Assembly (NCBI GenBank): GCA_964611435.1
Contig: CAZSXT010000001.1
Coordinates: forward strand, 124,001-188,000
Length of the DNA stretch: 64,000 nucleotides
Direction of reading: 5' to 3'
DNA from: JAYPHU01 sp964611435
GTDB taxonomy: Bacteria > Pseudomonadota > Alphaproteobacteria > Rhodospirillales > UBA2165
The notes under the pieces are model-generated. The model searched no databases. It had not been told where the DNA came from and worked only from the letters and a program-made list of their open reading frames with translations. The position numbers and the translations under genes were made by a program. Below are positions 25,699-34,862 of the stretch, one piece after another (within the stretch, counting starts at the first letter, position 1; each line of letters begins with the position of its first letter).

Positions 25699-26868
25699 AT
25701 GAACACACCTGCCAAGCCGGGAGTCCGCCCGGCCAATCCTAATTTTTCATCTGGACCTTGCGCCAAACGACCCGGCTGGACTCCCGCCGCGCTGGATGAC
25801 GCACTGCTCGGCCGGTCACACCGCTCGTCCGAGGGCAAAGCCAAACTTCAAGAAGTTATCGACAAAACCCGCGCCGTCTTGGGCGTGCCCGAAGACTACC
25901 GGATCGGCATTGTCGCCGCCTCCGACACCGGCGCTGTGGAAATGGCGCTCTGGTCCCTGCTGGGCGCCCGGGGCGTCGATCTGCTGGCCTGGGAGAGCTT
26001 CGGTTCCGGCTGGGTCAGCGATGTCACCAAACAGCTGAAGCTGAATGACGTCCGAACCCTTGAGGCCGGTTACGGCCAATTGCCAGACTTGTCCGAGGTC
26101 GATTTCAGCCAGGACGTGGTCTTCACCTGGAATGGCACCACCTCCGGCGTCCGGGTGCCGGACGGGGACTGGATTCCAGCCGGCCGGGAAGGCCTGACCA
26201 TCTGCGACGCCACCTCCGCCGTGTTCGCCATGGACCTGCCCTGGGACAAGCTGGATGTGGTGACCTATTCCTGGCAAAAGGTGATGGGCGGCGAAGCCCA
26301 GCACGGGATGCTGATTTTGGGTCCTCGCGCGGTGGAGCGGTTGGAAAGCTATACACCGCCCTGGCCCATGCCGAAGATTTTCCGGCTGACCTCAGGCGGC
26401 AAATTGAACGAAGGCGTCTTCAAAGGGGCAACAATCAACACGCCCTCCATGTTGTGTGTGGAGGACGCGCTGGACGGTCTCAATTGGGCCGAAAGCATCG
26501 GCGGCCTATCGACATTGATCGCCCGGTCCGAAGCCAATCTGGCGGTTCTCGCCCGGTGGGTGGAAAGTTCCGCCGATATCGACTTCCTCGCCGAGGAGCC
26601 AAAGACCCTGTCTTGCACCAGCGTGTGCCTGAAGATTGTTGCGCCCTGGTTTCAGGCGCTTGACGATGACGGCCAGGCCAAGGCGGCCAAGCGTGTGGGC
26701 GCGCTTCTCGATGCAGAGGGCGTGGCCTATGACGTGGATGCCTACCGCGATGCGCCGCCGGGTCTGCGAATCTGGGCCGGTTCGACCATCCAGTCGACCG
26801 ATCTCGAGGCGCTGACGCCCTGGATCGACTGGGCGCTCGCCGTCGCACAATCCGAATTCACCGCTTAA
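25699..26868 (+). CDS. serC: Phosphoserine transaminase SerC (alphaproteobacterial type)
   Basis: 389 residues from the ATG at 25699, after GGGAGAAAC. The frame is open from 25609 but homologues begin near MNTPAKPGVRPANPNFSSGP. This PLP enzyme makes 3-phosphoserine from 3-phosphohydroxypyruvate and glutamate. The PLP lysine is K194 in TYSWQKVMGGE; SSGPCAKRPGW and HRSSEGKAKL near the start mark the alphaproteobacterial type. It is 18 nt upstream of serA, so the two serine-synthesis steps are co-expressed. Confidence 0.97.
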   Translation: MNTPAKPGVRPANPNFSSGPCAKRPGWTPAALDDALLGRSHRSSEGKAKLQEVIDKTRAVLGVPEDYRIGIVAASDTGAVEMALWSLLGARGVDLLAWESFGSGWVSDVTKQLKLNDVRTLEAGYGQLPDLSEVDFSQDVVFTWNGTTSGVRVPDGDWIPAGREGLTICDATSAVFAMDLPWDKLDVVTYSWQKVMGGEAQHGMLILGPRAVERLESYTPPWPMPKIFRLTSGGKLNEGVFKGATINTPSMLCVEDALDGLNWAESIGGLSTLIARSEANLAVLARWVESSADIDFLAEEPKTLSCTSVCLKIVAPWFQALDDDGQAKAAKRVGALLDAEGVAYDVDAYRDAPPGLRIWAGSTIQSTDLEALTPWIDWALAVAQSEFTA

Positions 26869-26886
26869 ATTCCAGGAGGCAATGAT

Positions 26887-28464
26887 ATGCCCAAGGTTCT
26901 GATTTCAGACAGCATGAGTCCGCGCGCCGAAGAGATTTTCAAGGCCCGCGGTTTGGACGTAGACGTTAAGCCGGGGATGAGCCCGGAGGAACTGAAAGCC
27001 TGTATCGGCGAGTATGACGGCCTTGCTGTCCGCTCCGCCACCAAGGTCACGCCTGAGATACTGGACGCCGCCGAAAATTTGAAGGTCATTGGCCGGGCCG
27101 GTATCGGCGTCGATAATATCGATGTGGCCGCCGCTTCCGCCAAGGGTGTGGTCGTGATGAACACGCCGTTCGGCAATTCGATCACAACGGCCGAACACGC
27201 CATCGCCATGATGTTCGCCCTGGCACGGGATATCCCCGAGGCCAGCGCCTCCACCCATGCCGGCAAGTGGGAGAAATCCCGCTTCATGGGGATAGAACTT
27301 TACGGCAAGACTCTCGGCATCATCGGCTGCGGCAATATCGGTTCCATCGTCGCTGATCGGGCGCTGGGTCTAAAAATGAAAGTGGCGGCCTTCGATCCGT
27401 TCCTCTCCGAAGAGCGCGCTGCGGACTTAGGCGTCGACAAAGTTGAGCTGGATGAGTTGTTCGCCCGTGCTGATTTCATCAGTCTGCACACGCCCATGAC
27501 CGACGCCACCCGTGGCATCATTAATGCCGATGCGATAGAGAAGATGAAGGACGGGGTGCGGATCATCAACTGCGCGCGTGGCGGTCTTGTTGTCGAGGAA
27601 GACCTCAAGGCCGCGCTGGATTCCGGCAAAGTTGCGGGCGCCGGCATGGATGTCTTCGTTGAAGAGCCGGCCAAGGAAAACATCCTGTTTGGCCACGAGA
27701 AAGTCGTGGCGACGCCGCACCTGGGCGCCTCCACCGAGGAGGCGCAGGTTAATGTCGCCATCCAGGTGGCGGAGCAGATGTCCGACTATCTGCTGGATGG
27801 GGCCGTGGTCAACGCACTCAACATGCCGTCTGTGAGCGCGGAAGATGCGCCCAAGTTGATGCCGTACATGAAGCTGGCTGAGCATTTGGGCAGTTTTGCC
27901 GGGCAAGTGACTGAATCCGCCATCAAGAAAATTCAGATCGATTACTGTGGCCACGTGTCGGAGCTGAACACCAAGCCGCTGACGGCGATTGTCCTCCAGG
28001 GCATTTTGTCGCCGCTGTTGGAATCGGTGAATATGGTCAGCGCGCCGACCCTGGCGAAGGAGCGCAATATCGAGATCACTGAGGCCACCTGTGAGACATT
28101 GGACGAATACCAGACCTTGATGCGTCTGACGGTGACCACTGACAAGCAGACCCGCACCGTCGCGGGCACCCTGTTCCATGGCGGCCGGCCGCGTCTGGTG
28201 GAGATCAAAGGCATCTCCATGGACGCGGAGCTGAAGCCCAACATGCTCTACATCACCAACGAAGATAAGCCGGGCATCATCGGCGACCTGGGGTCTACCT
28301 TGGGCCAGGCGGGGATCAATATCGCCACGTTTAACCTGGGTCGGGAGAACAATGGCGGCGCGGCCATTTGTCTGATCGAGACTGACGAGCCGGTCTCCGA
28401 CGAGTTGGCCGCCAAAGTGCGCGCCATTCCCCATGTGGTGCAGGCGGTGCCGCTTAGTTTCTGA
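26887..28464 (+). CDS. serA: D-3-phosphoglycerate dehydrogenase SerA
   Basis: 525 residues, the long form of PGDH with NAD domain, intervening domain and C-terminal ACT domain. It oxidises 3-phosphoglycerate, the first step of serine synthesis. Visible are the dinucleotide motif GIIGCGNIGSIVADRA, the substrate/catalytic region NCARGGLVVEE, catalytic His in VATPHLGAST, and the ACT domain (NMLYITNEDKPGIIGDLGS) that usually gives serine feedback. An AGGAGG site precedes the ATG. Confidence 0.98.
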   Translation: MPKVLISDSMSPRAEEIFKARGLDVDVKPGMSPEELKACIGEYDGLAVRSATKVTPEILDAAENLKVIGRAGIGVDNIDVAAASAKGVVVMNTPFGNSITTAEHAIAMMFALARDIPEASASTHAGKWEKSRFMGIELYGKTLGIIGCGNIGSIVADRALGLKMKVAAFDPFLSEERAADLGVDKVELDELFARADFISLHTPMTDATRGIINADAIEKMKDGVRIINCARGGLVVEEDLKAALDSGKVAGAGMDVFVEEPAKENILFGHEKVVATPHLGASTEEAQVNVAIQVAEQMSDYLLDGAVVNALNMPSVSAEDAPKLMPYMKLAEHLGSFAGQVTESAIKKIQIDYCGHVSELNTKPLTAIVLQGILSPLLESVNMVSAPTLAKERNIEITEATCETLDEYQTLMRLTVTTDKQTRTVAGTLFHGGRPRLVEIKGISMDAELKPNMLYITNEDKPGIIGDLGSTLGQAGINIATFNLGRENNGGAAICLIETDEPVSDELAAKVRAIPHVVQAVPLSF

Positions 28465-28474
28465 CAATGCGATT

Positions 28475-28512
28475 GGCCGGGAGTCGGAAGCGCCTCCCGG
28501 CCACCATCTTCA
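28475..28512 (+). terminator. Terminator-like hairpin after serA
   Basis: GGCCGGGAG (28475-28483) pairs perfectly with CTCCCGGCC (28494-28502), 11 nt after the serA stop. The tail (ACCATCTTC) is only moderately T-rich. Confidence 0.6.
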
Positions 28513-28549
28513 AATAAAATTCATCTGACCTCTCTTGATTCGGGCACCG

Positions 28550-28584
28550 GATGGGCCCTCACTTACCGTTCGATGGGCCCTCAC
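28550..28584 (+). promoter_or_regulatory. Tandem 13-bp direct repeat upstream of the cox operon
   Basis: GATGGGCCCTCAC occurs at 28550-28562 and again, identically, at 28572-28584: a 22-bp period, about two helical turns. It lies 86-120 nt upstream of the first cox gene. The arrangement suits two protein dimers or monomers on one face of the helix. No regulator is identified. Confidence 0.5.
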
Positions 28585-28600
28585 CGAGGGCCGTATTCGA

Positions 28601-28630
28601 GCGTCTCGATCACACCTAAATTTGAGACGC
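28601..28630 (+). promoter_or_regulatory. Inverted repeat in the cox leader
   Basis: GCGTCTC (28601-28607) and GAGACGC (28624-28630) form a perfect 7-bp inverted repeat with a 16-nt spacer, 40 nt before the small-subunit ATG. It may be an operator or an mRNA hairpin. Confidence 0.35.
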
Positions 28631-28669
28631 GAAAATAATCAAACAGGCCGAGCAGGCCGGGGAGGACAG

Positions 28670-29137
28670 ATGGCTACCGTTTCACTTACAGTGAACGGGA
28701 AGGCCGTATCGGCAGACGCCGAGGCGGATACGCTTCTCGTAGACTTCATTCGCGAAAATCTGGGCATGACGGGCACCCATGTGGGTTGCGACACCAGCCA
28801 ATGCGGCGCCTGCGTCGTGATGGTCAATGGCGATTCCATCAAAAGCTGCACCATGCTGGCGGTTCAGGCGGAGGGCGCTGACGTGACCACCATCGAAGGG
28901 CTGGAGACCGATGGCCAGCTGCATCCGATGCAGCAGGCGTTCCACGAGAACCATGCGTTGCAATGCGGCTTTTGCACGCCGGGCATGCTGATCAGCGCCA
29001 TCGATTTCGCGACTAAACACCCGGGCGCGAACGAAGACGAAATCCGTAAGGGGCTGGAAGGCAATCTCTGCCGCTGCACCGGCTACCACAATATCGTCAA
29101 AGCCGTACAGGCCGGCTCCGCCGCGATGAAAGGATAA
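28670..29137 (+). CDS. coxS: CO dehydrogenase-type small subunit (2Fe-2S), CoxS-like
   Basis: 155 residues from the ATG at 28670 after GGAGG; the frame is open upstream but unconserved. It is the iron-sulfur subunit of a molybdenum hydroxylase: plant-ferredoxin-type cysteines in VGCDTSQCGAC, and the second cluster in LQCGFCTPGM and NLCRCTGYHNI. It passes electrons from the molybdenum subunit to the FAD subunit. First gene of the operon S-L-M-D-E. The symbol is by homology; the operon's substrate is uncertain. Confidence 0.93.
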   Translation: MATVSLTVNGKAVSADAEADTLLVDFIRENLGMTGTHVGCDTSQCGACVVMVNGDSIKSCTMLAVQAEGADVTTIEGLETDGQLHPMQQAFHENHALQCGFCTPGMLISAIDFATKHPGANEDEIRKGLEGNLCRCTGYHNIVKAVQAGSAAMKG

Positions 29138-29141
29138 GATC

Positions 29142-31502
29142 ATGCCAGACGGAAACACGGGAATTGGCGCTGCTGTCCGCCGCAAAGAAGACAGCCGGTT
29201 TCTCCGGGGCAAGGGGAACTATACCGACGATATCAATCGTCCCAATCAAACGTATGCGTACTTCCTCAGAAGTTCGGTCGCGCATGCCAAGATCAAAGGC
29301 ATTGATACCAAGGCTGCCGCCGCGGCCGACGGCGTTGTCGCCGTCTTTACCGGCGCGGATATGGAAGGCATTGGGGGCCTGCCCTGCGGCTGGGGCCTAA
29401 CCTTCCAGAACGGCGATCCGATGGTCGAACCGGCCCACCCGGTCCTGGCCCAGGGTAAAGTGCGCCACGTGGGCGATCCCATTGCCGTTGTCATTGCCGA
29501 AAGCCGCAAGCAGGCCAAATCGGCGGCGGCCCTGATCAAGGTTGATCTGGAAGAATTGCCGGCGGTGGTCGATATGACCAAGGCGGTCGAAGGCGGCGCC
29601 TTGGTCCATGACGAGGCGGCCAACAATATCTGCTATGACTGGGCCATCGGCGAAAAGGATCCGGTGGATGAGGCGTTCGAGAAAGCCGACCACGTTACCA
29701 GTATCGACATCGTCAACAACCGGCTGATCCCCAATGCGATCGAGCCGCGGGTGGCGCTGGCCGAATACGATAGTTCCACCGAGGACTATACGCTCTACAC
29801 CACCACCCAGAACCCGCATGTGATCCGGCTGCTAATGGGCGCGTTCGTGCTGCAGATACCTGAGCATAAGCTGCGGATCGTGGCGCCCGATGTGGGTGGC
29901 GGTTTCGGTTCCAAAATTTTCCACTATGCGGAAGAGGCGGCGCTGACTTGGGCTTCGGCAAAGGTCGGCCGGCCCATCAAGTGGACGGCGGAACGCTCGG
30001 AAAGCTTTATGTCGGACGCCCATGGCCGGGACCATGTGACCCATGCGGAACTGGCCCTGGATAAGGACGGTAAGTTCCTGGCGCTGCGGGCCAAGACCCT
30101 GGCCAACATGGGCGCGTATCTCTCTTCCTTCGCACCGGCGGTGCCGACCTATCTTCATGCGACCCTGCTAGCCGGCGTTTACACCACGCCGCTGATCTAC
30201 TGCAACGTGATCGCGGTGTTCACCAATACCGTACCGGTGGACGCCTATCGCGGCGCAGGCCGGCCGGAAGCGACGTATCTTTTGGAGCGTCTGGTGGACC
30301 GGGCAGCTCGGGAGATGGGTATCGATCAGGCTGATATCCGGCGGCGGAACTTTATCCAGCCGGATGCTTTCCCGTATCAGACGCCGGTCGCGCTGGAATA
30401 CGACTCAGGCGACTACGAGGCGACCTTGTCGGCGGCGGAAAAGAACGCCGACGTGAAGGGCTTTGCCAAGCGGAAGAAGGAGTCAGAGGCCAATGGCAAG
30501 AAGCGCGGCCTCGGTTATTCCACCTATATCGAAGCGTGCGGCGTCGCTCCGTCGGCGGTGGCCGGCGCTTTGGGCGCACGGGCCGGGCTCTATGAATCCG
30601 CGGTGGTCCGGGTGCATCCCACGGGCAGCGTTAGTGTCTTCACCGGCACCCACTCCCACGGGCAAAGCCACGAAACCACCTTTGCCCAGTTGGTCTCCGA
30701 CCAGCTCGGCGTCGACTTCAACGCGGTCGATGTGGTTCACGGCGATACCTCCAAGATACAGTTCGGCATGGGAACCTACGGCTCCCGGTCGCTGGCGGTC
30801 GGCGGTGAAGCCATTGTCCGGGCGATGAACAAGATCATCGACAAGGGCAAGAAAATCGCCGCCCATATCCTGGAGGCCGCCGAGACCGATATCGAGTTCA
30901 AGGACGGGGCCTTCACTGTCAGCGGCACCGACAAGTCCATGGCCTTTGGCGAGGTCGCGCTGGCGGCCTATGTGCCCCACAACTACCCGCACGACACGCT
31001 GGAGCCGGGCCTGGAGGAAAGCGCGTTCTTTGATCCGCTGAACTTCACCTTCCCTGGCGGCTGTCATATCTGCGAGGTGGAGGTTGATCCGGCAACCGGT
31101 GTGGTGGATGTGGTCAACTTCACCGCCGTCGATGATGTAGGCCGGGTGATTAATCCGCTGATCGTCGAGGGACAGGTCCATGGTGGTCTCACCCAGGGCA
31201 TCGGCCAGGCGCTGCTGGAAGGCTGTGTCTACGACGACAACGGCCAGCTGATCTCCGGCTCGTACATGGATTACACCATGCCGCGCGCGGACGATCTGCC
31301 GTCCTACCAGGTGTCCACGGAGACCACGCTCTGCGTTAACAACACCCTCGGTGTGAAGGGCGTGGGCGAAGTAGGGGCCATCGGCTCCCCGCCGGCGGTC
31401 ATCAATGCCGTGGTGGACGCACTGTCGGACCTGGGTGTCACGGATGTGCCAATGCCGGCGACACCGCAGGCCGTGTGGCGCGCCATTCAGAACGCGAAAT
31501 AA
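29142..31502 (+). CDS. coxL: Form II CoxL-type molybdopterin subunit
   Basis: 786 residues, xanthine dehydrogenase/CO dehydrogenase large-subunit family. The active-site loop reads AYRGAGR at residues 368-374. That is the form II (BMS) signature; true aerobic CO dehydrogenases (form I) have AYXCSFR with a Cys binding copper. Other Mo-cofactor motifs include GGGFGSKIFHYAEE and the C-terminal GVGEVGAIGSPPAVINAV. Form II enzymes oxidise aromatic or heterocyclic aldehydes or unknown substrates, and CO use is disputed. Follows the small subunit by 4 nt. Confidence 0.93.
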   Translation: MPDGNTGIGAAVRRKEDSRFLRGKGNYTDDINRPNQTYAYFLRSSVAHAKIKGIDTKAAAAADGVVAVFTGADMEGIGGLPCGWGLTFQNGDPMVEPAHPVLAQGKVRHVGDPIAVVIAESRKQAKSAAALIKVDLEELPAVVDMTKAVEGGALVHDEAANNICYDWAIGEKDPVDEAFEKADHVTSIDIVNNRLIPNAIEPRVALAEYDSSTEDYTLYTTTQNPHVIRLLMGAFVLQIPEHKLRIVAPDVGGGFGSKIFHYAEEAALTWASAKVGRPIKWTAERSESFMSDAHGRDHVTHAELALDKDGKFLALRAKTLANMGAYLSSFAPAVPTYLHATLLAGVYTTPLIYCNVIAVFTNTVPVDAYRGAGRPEATYLLERLVDRAAREMGIDQADIRRRNFIQPDAFPYQTPVALEYDSGDYEATLSAAEKNADVKGFAKRKKESEANGKKRGLGYSTYIEACGVAPSAVAGALGARAGLYESAVVRVHPTGSVSVFTGTHSHGQSHETTFAQLVSDQLGVDFNAVDVVHGDTSKIQFGMGTYGSRSLAVGGEAIVRAMNKIIDKGKKIAAHILEAAETDIEFKDGAFTVSGTDKSMAFGEVALAAYVPHNYPHDTLEPGLEESAFFDPLNFTFPGGCHICEVEVDPATGVVDVVNFTAVDDVGRVINPLIVEGQVHGGLTQGIGQALLEGCVYDDNGQLISGSYMDYTMPRADDLPSYQVSTETTLCVNNTLGVKGVGEVGAIGSPPAVINAVVDALSDLGVTDVPMPATPQAVWRAIQNAK

Positions 31503-31515
31503 GGAGGACCGGAAC

Positions 31516-32310
31516 ATGTCTCAGTTTCAATATGCAAGGGCCTCTTCGGCGGATGACGCGGCCACTCAAGTCAAGGCGGCGTCCGACGGCTTGCTTCTGG
31601 CTGGCGGGATGACCCTTCTACCGGCGATCAAGCTGGGTTTGGCGTCACCGTCCAATCTGGTTGATTTGTCGGGCGCGGGCCTCAGCGGGATCACGGTGGA
31701 CGGCGATACGGTGACCATCGGGGCCATGACCCGCCACGCGGATGTGGCGGCGTCAAAAGACGTTCAGAAAGTCATCCCGGCGCTGGCGGCTTTGGCCGGC
31801 GGCATCGGTGATCCGCAAGTACGCCACCGGGGCACCATCGGCGGCTCTGTCGCCAATAACGACCCGGCGGCGGACTATCCGGCGGCGTGTCTGGGCCTTG
31901 GGGCGACCATCAATACCGGATCGCGCTCCATCGCGGCGGACGACTACTTCAAAGGCTTGTTCGAGACGGCGTTGGAAGACGGCGAGGTCGTCACCTCTGT
32001 CAGCTTCCCCAAACCCGACAAAGCGGCCTATGTGAAGTTCCCGAACCCGGCCAGCCGGTATGCGCTGGTCGGTGTCTTTGTGTCGTCGGGCGCGAACGGC
32101 GTTCGCGTCGCGGTGACCGGGGCAGGGGCGTCCGGCGTGTTCCGGGCGGCCGAGCTGGAGAAAGCCCTGTCCGGCGATTTCTCCGCCGGCGCCTTGGATG
32201 GCGTCAGTGTTTCTGCTGACGGCCTCGCCAGCGATATCCACGCCCAGGCCGATTACCGGGCGCACCTGATCACTGTGATGGCGCAACGGGCCGTCGCCGC
32301 CTGCGGATAG
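31516..32310 (+). CDS. coxM: CO dehydrogenase-type medium subunit (FAD-binding), CoxM-like
   Basis: 264 residues from the ATG at 31516 after AAGGAGG. FAD-binding motifs are AGGMTLLPAIKLG near residues 33-45 and TIGGSVANNDPAADYP near 110-125. This subunit passes electrons from the 2Fe-2S clusters to quinone or another acceptor. It lies 13 nt after the large subunit. A palindromic repeat pair then separates it from the maturation genes. Confidence 0.93.
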   Translation: MSQFQYARASSADDAATQVKAASDGLLLAGGMTLLPAIKLGLASPSNLVDLSGAGLSGITVDGDTVTIGAMTRHADVAASKDVQKVIPALAALAGGIGDPQVRHRGTIGGSVANNDPAADYPAACLGLGATINTGSRSIAADDYFKGLFETALEDGEVVTSVSFPKPDKAAYVKFPNPASRYALVGVFVSSGANGVRVAVTGAGASGVFRAAELEKALSGDFSAGALDGVSVSADGLASDIHAQADYRAHLITVMAQRAVAACG

Positions 32311-32318
32311 GTCTGAAA

Positions 32319-32403
32319 GATGGATACGCGGGTCGAGCCCGCGTATGACGAGTTTGAGATGACTTTCCTTCCGTCATGCCCGGACTTGATCCGGGCATCC
32401 ATT
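32319..32403. repeat. Pair of REP-like palindromes in inverted orientation
   Basis: The first unit has a 9-bp stem ATACGCGGG/CCCGCGTAT (32324-32332 and 32338-32346); the second has ATGCCCGGA/TCCGGGCAT (32376-32384 and 32390-32398). Each has a 5-nt loop, and the flanks match as reverse complements (ATGGAT...ATGACG). This form, a palindrome around GGGTCAAGCCC-like loops, is common as dispersed extragenic repeats in Alphaproteobacteria. The open frame 32320-32502 is a by-product. Confidence 0.75.
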
Positions 32404-32510
32404 TATCAGAAGGCCAATCTCGAAGCACTCTTCGCATCAGGCATGGACTTCGCCGCCGCTGTTTTCTATGCTCCCGCCAAGCCTGAGGAACCCAGCATTT
32501 AAGGAAAAAT

Positions 32511-33428
32511 ATGACTGATCTTCCCTCGTCCGTGGACGCGACCGTGGAGCTTTTGCGCGATGGCAATTACCTCGCCAATCGCAGTCTGGCGACATCCCTT
32601 TATCTCGCGCTCAGCCTGGGCCGCCCGCTCTTCCTGGAAGGAGAAGCCGGTGTCGGCAAGACCGAAATCGCCAAGGTTTTGTCTGAAACGCTGGGGCGCA
32701 AATTGCTGCGTCTGCAATGTTATGAAGGCCTGGATGTCACCACCGCCGTCTACGAGTGGAACTATTCCCGCCAGATGGTGGAAATTCGCATGGCGGAAGC
32801 GACCGGCGAACGGGACCGGGATTCGCTGGAGCATGATATTTTCAGCGACGAATTTCTGATCAAGCGGCCGCTTCTCCAGGCCTTGGAACCGGACATGGCC
32901 GGACCGCCGGTCTTGCTGATCGACGAGTTGGACCGGACCGATGAGCCGTTCGAAGCCTATCTGCTGGAAGTCCTGTCGGACTTCCAGGTCACCATTCCGG
33001 AGCTCGGCACCATTGCCGCGGAAAAGCCGCCGATCGTGATCATCACCTCCAACCGGACCCGCGAAATTCACGACGCGCTGAAGCGCCGGTGTTTTTATCA
33101 TTGGGTGGATTATCCGAGCGTGGCGCGGGAACTGGAAATTCTGAAGGTGAAGGCCCCCGAAGCGGCCGAAGTTCTGTCCCAGGAAGTCGTCGGCTTTGTC
33201 CACGAACTTCGCAAGATGGACCTGTTTAAACTTCCAGGCGTGGCGGAGACCTTGGACTGGGCGAATGCGTTGACCCAGCTTGATTGCCTGTCGCTAGATC
33301 CGGAGACGGTCAACGATACCTTGGGCACGCTCCTGAAATATCAAGACGATATCCAAAAGATCGAAGGCAGCGAGGCCACTCGCATCCTGAAAGAGGTCAA
33401 GTCGGAGCTCGCCACGGCGAGCGCTTAA
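32511..33428 (+). CDS. coxD: MoxR-family AAA+ ATPase, CoxD-like
   Basis: 305 residues. Walker A GEAGVGKT at residues 44-51, Walker B PVLLIDELDRTDEPFEAYLLE, and the sensor region VIITSNRTREIHDALKRRC identify a MoxR-type AAA+ chaperone. CoxD and its VWA partner CoxE mature the active site of CoxL-type enzymes. The next gene is the VWA partner, 15 nt away, which supports this role. Confidence 0.9.
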   Translation: MTDLPSSVDATVELLRDGNYLANRSLATSLYLALSLGRPLFLEGEAGVGKTEIAKVLSETLGRKLLRLQCYEGLDVTTAVYEWNYSRQMVEIRMAEATGERDRDSLEHDIFSDEFLIKRPLLQALEPDMAGPPVLLIDELDRTDEPFEAYLLEVLSDFQVTIPELGTIAAEKPPIVIITSNRTREIHDALKRRCFYHWVDYPSVARELEILKVKAPEAAEVLSQEVVGFVHELRKMDLFKLPGVAETLDWANALTQLDCLSLDPETVNDTLGTLLKYQDDIQKIEGSEATRILKEVKSELATASA

Positions 33429-33443
33429 ACCTGTAGCTCCGCC

Positions 33444-34700
33444 ATGGCCGAAGAGACCCTCCCGCCCCAACTCCCCGATGTGCCGGACGACGGTATCGGA
33501 GGCCGCATGGCGGAGAACATCATGCATTTCGGCCGGGTCCTGCGCCGCGCCGGCCTGCCCATCGGGCCGGGTCAGGTGCTGGAAGCGATCCGGGCCGTGT
33601 CGGCAGTCGGGTTCGGCAGCCGGGGCGACTTCTACTGGACGCTGCATTCGGTTCTCGTGAACCGCCGCGACCAGCGGGAAGTCTTCGATCAGGCGTTCCA
33701 TATCTTCTGGCGCAACCCGGACATCCTGGAAAAGATGATGCAGCTGATGCTGCCCGATATCGGTTCGTCCCAGGATATCCCCGATGCGGAGGAAATCTCA
33801 CGCCGCGTCTCCGAAGCTCTGTCGCCGGGCCAGAATGACAGCGGCGAAGTGCAGGAGCAGGAGGAGATCGAGTTCGATGCGACCCTCACCTGGAGCGCCG
33901 GTGAAACGCTGGCCACCAAAGACTTCGAAAAAATGTCTTCAGACGAGATCAAGGAGGCCCTGGCCGCGATCAAACGCATGCGCCTGCCCATCTTGCAGGT
34001 GCCGACTCGTCGCTACCGGCCGCACCCAACAGGCTCCCGCGTGGATATGCGCCGGACGCTACGGGCCGCACTGCGCTCCGGCGGCGGCTATATTCCGCTG
34101 ATGAAGCGGGAACGGCGCTACCGCCACCCACCGCTGGTCATCGTTTGCGATATTTCGGGCTCCATGGAGCGTTATTCCCGGATGCTGTTGCATTTTATGC
34201 ATGCGGTCACCAACGACCGGGACAGGGTATTCACCTTCCTGTTCGGCACACGACTCACCAACATTACCCGGTATCTTCGTTACAAGGACGTGGATGCGGC
34301 CTTAGAAAAGGTCGGTGAGGCGGTGGAGGACTGGTCCGGCGGCACCCGCATCGGCGCGTGTATTCATGACTTTAACCAAAATTGGTCGCGGCGGGTTCTG
34401 ACCCAAGGGGCGGTGATGCTGCTGATCTCCGATGGGTTGGACAGGGACGAGGCGACCGGGCTTCACGATGAAATGGACCGGTTGCACAAATCCTGCCGCC
34501 GGCTGATCTGGCTCAATCCGCTCCTCAGGTACGAAGGATTTGAGCCGAAATCCGTTGGAATTCGAGCGATGTTGCCCCATGTCGACGAGTTCCGCACCAT
34601 CCACAATCTGGACAGTTTGCGCGACCTTACCCGCATTTTAAGCGAACCCGCCCCCCGGCAAGGGGAAAGCGTCATGTTGCCGAAAGACACAGCCGCTTAA
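33444..34700 (+). CDS. coxE: VWA-domain protein, CoxE-like
   Basis: 418 residues. An N-terminal helical region (RVLRRAGLPIGPGQVLEAIRAV) and an Arg-rich middle (RRTLRAALRSGGGYIPL) precede a von Willebrand A domain whose metal-ion site D-I-S-G-S is at residues 236-240 (CDISGSMERYSRM). The C-terminus keeps LIWLNPLLRYEGFEP, typical of CoxE. It pairs with the MoxR ATPase just upstream for maturation of the molybdenum enzyme. Last gene of the cox operon. Confidence 0.92.
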   Translation: MAEETLPPQLPDVPDDGIGGRMAENIMHFGRVLRRAGLPIGPGQVLEAIRAVSAVGFGSRGDFYWTLHSVLVNRRDQREVFDQAFHIFWRNPDILEKMMQLMLPDIGSSQDIPDAEEISRRVSEALSPGQNDSGEVQEQEEIEFDATLTWSAGETLATKDFEKMSSDEIKEALAAIKRMRLPILQVPTRRYRPHPTGSRVDMRRTLRAALRSGGGYIPLMKRERRYRHPPLVIVCDISGSMERYSRMLLHFMHAVTNDRDRVFTFLFGTRLTNITRYLRYKDVDAALEKVGEAVEDWSGGTRIGACIHDFNQNWSRRVLTQGAVMLLISDGLDRDEATGLHDEMDRLHKSCRRLIWLNPLLRYEGFEPKSVGIRAMLPHVDEFRTIHNLDSLRDLTRILSEPAPRQGESVMLPKDTAA

Positions 34701-34862
34701 ATCCTTTGTTTACCAATGGGTTGAGATACTGCACGCGGGAAAAAACGTGTGGGTGATTGCGGATTCGATGGCGGGAACGTCGAACCTAGGACAACGTGTA
34801 TTCGGGCATGAGCGCATCGTCTTGGTGCGCCCCTGTGGGGTGTTCATCGGGCGGGGGCGTCC

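Noticed and set aside
27427..28467. 346-codon open frame opposite serA
   Set aside because: GC-driven shadow with no recognisable domain; serA is full length and conserved on the other strand.
30483..31517. 344-codon open frame opposite coxL
   Set aside because: Shadow of the coxL coding strand; His/Arg/Gly-rich composition and no motif.
32320..32502. 60-codon open frame between coxM and coxD
   Set aside because: Covers the palindromic repeats and has no ribosome-binding site or similarity; a by-product of the repeat.
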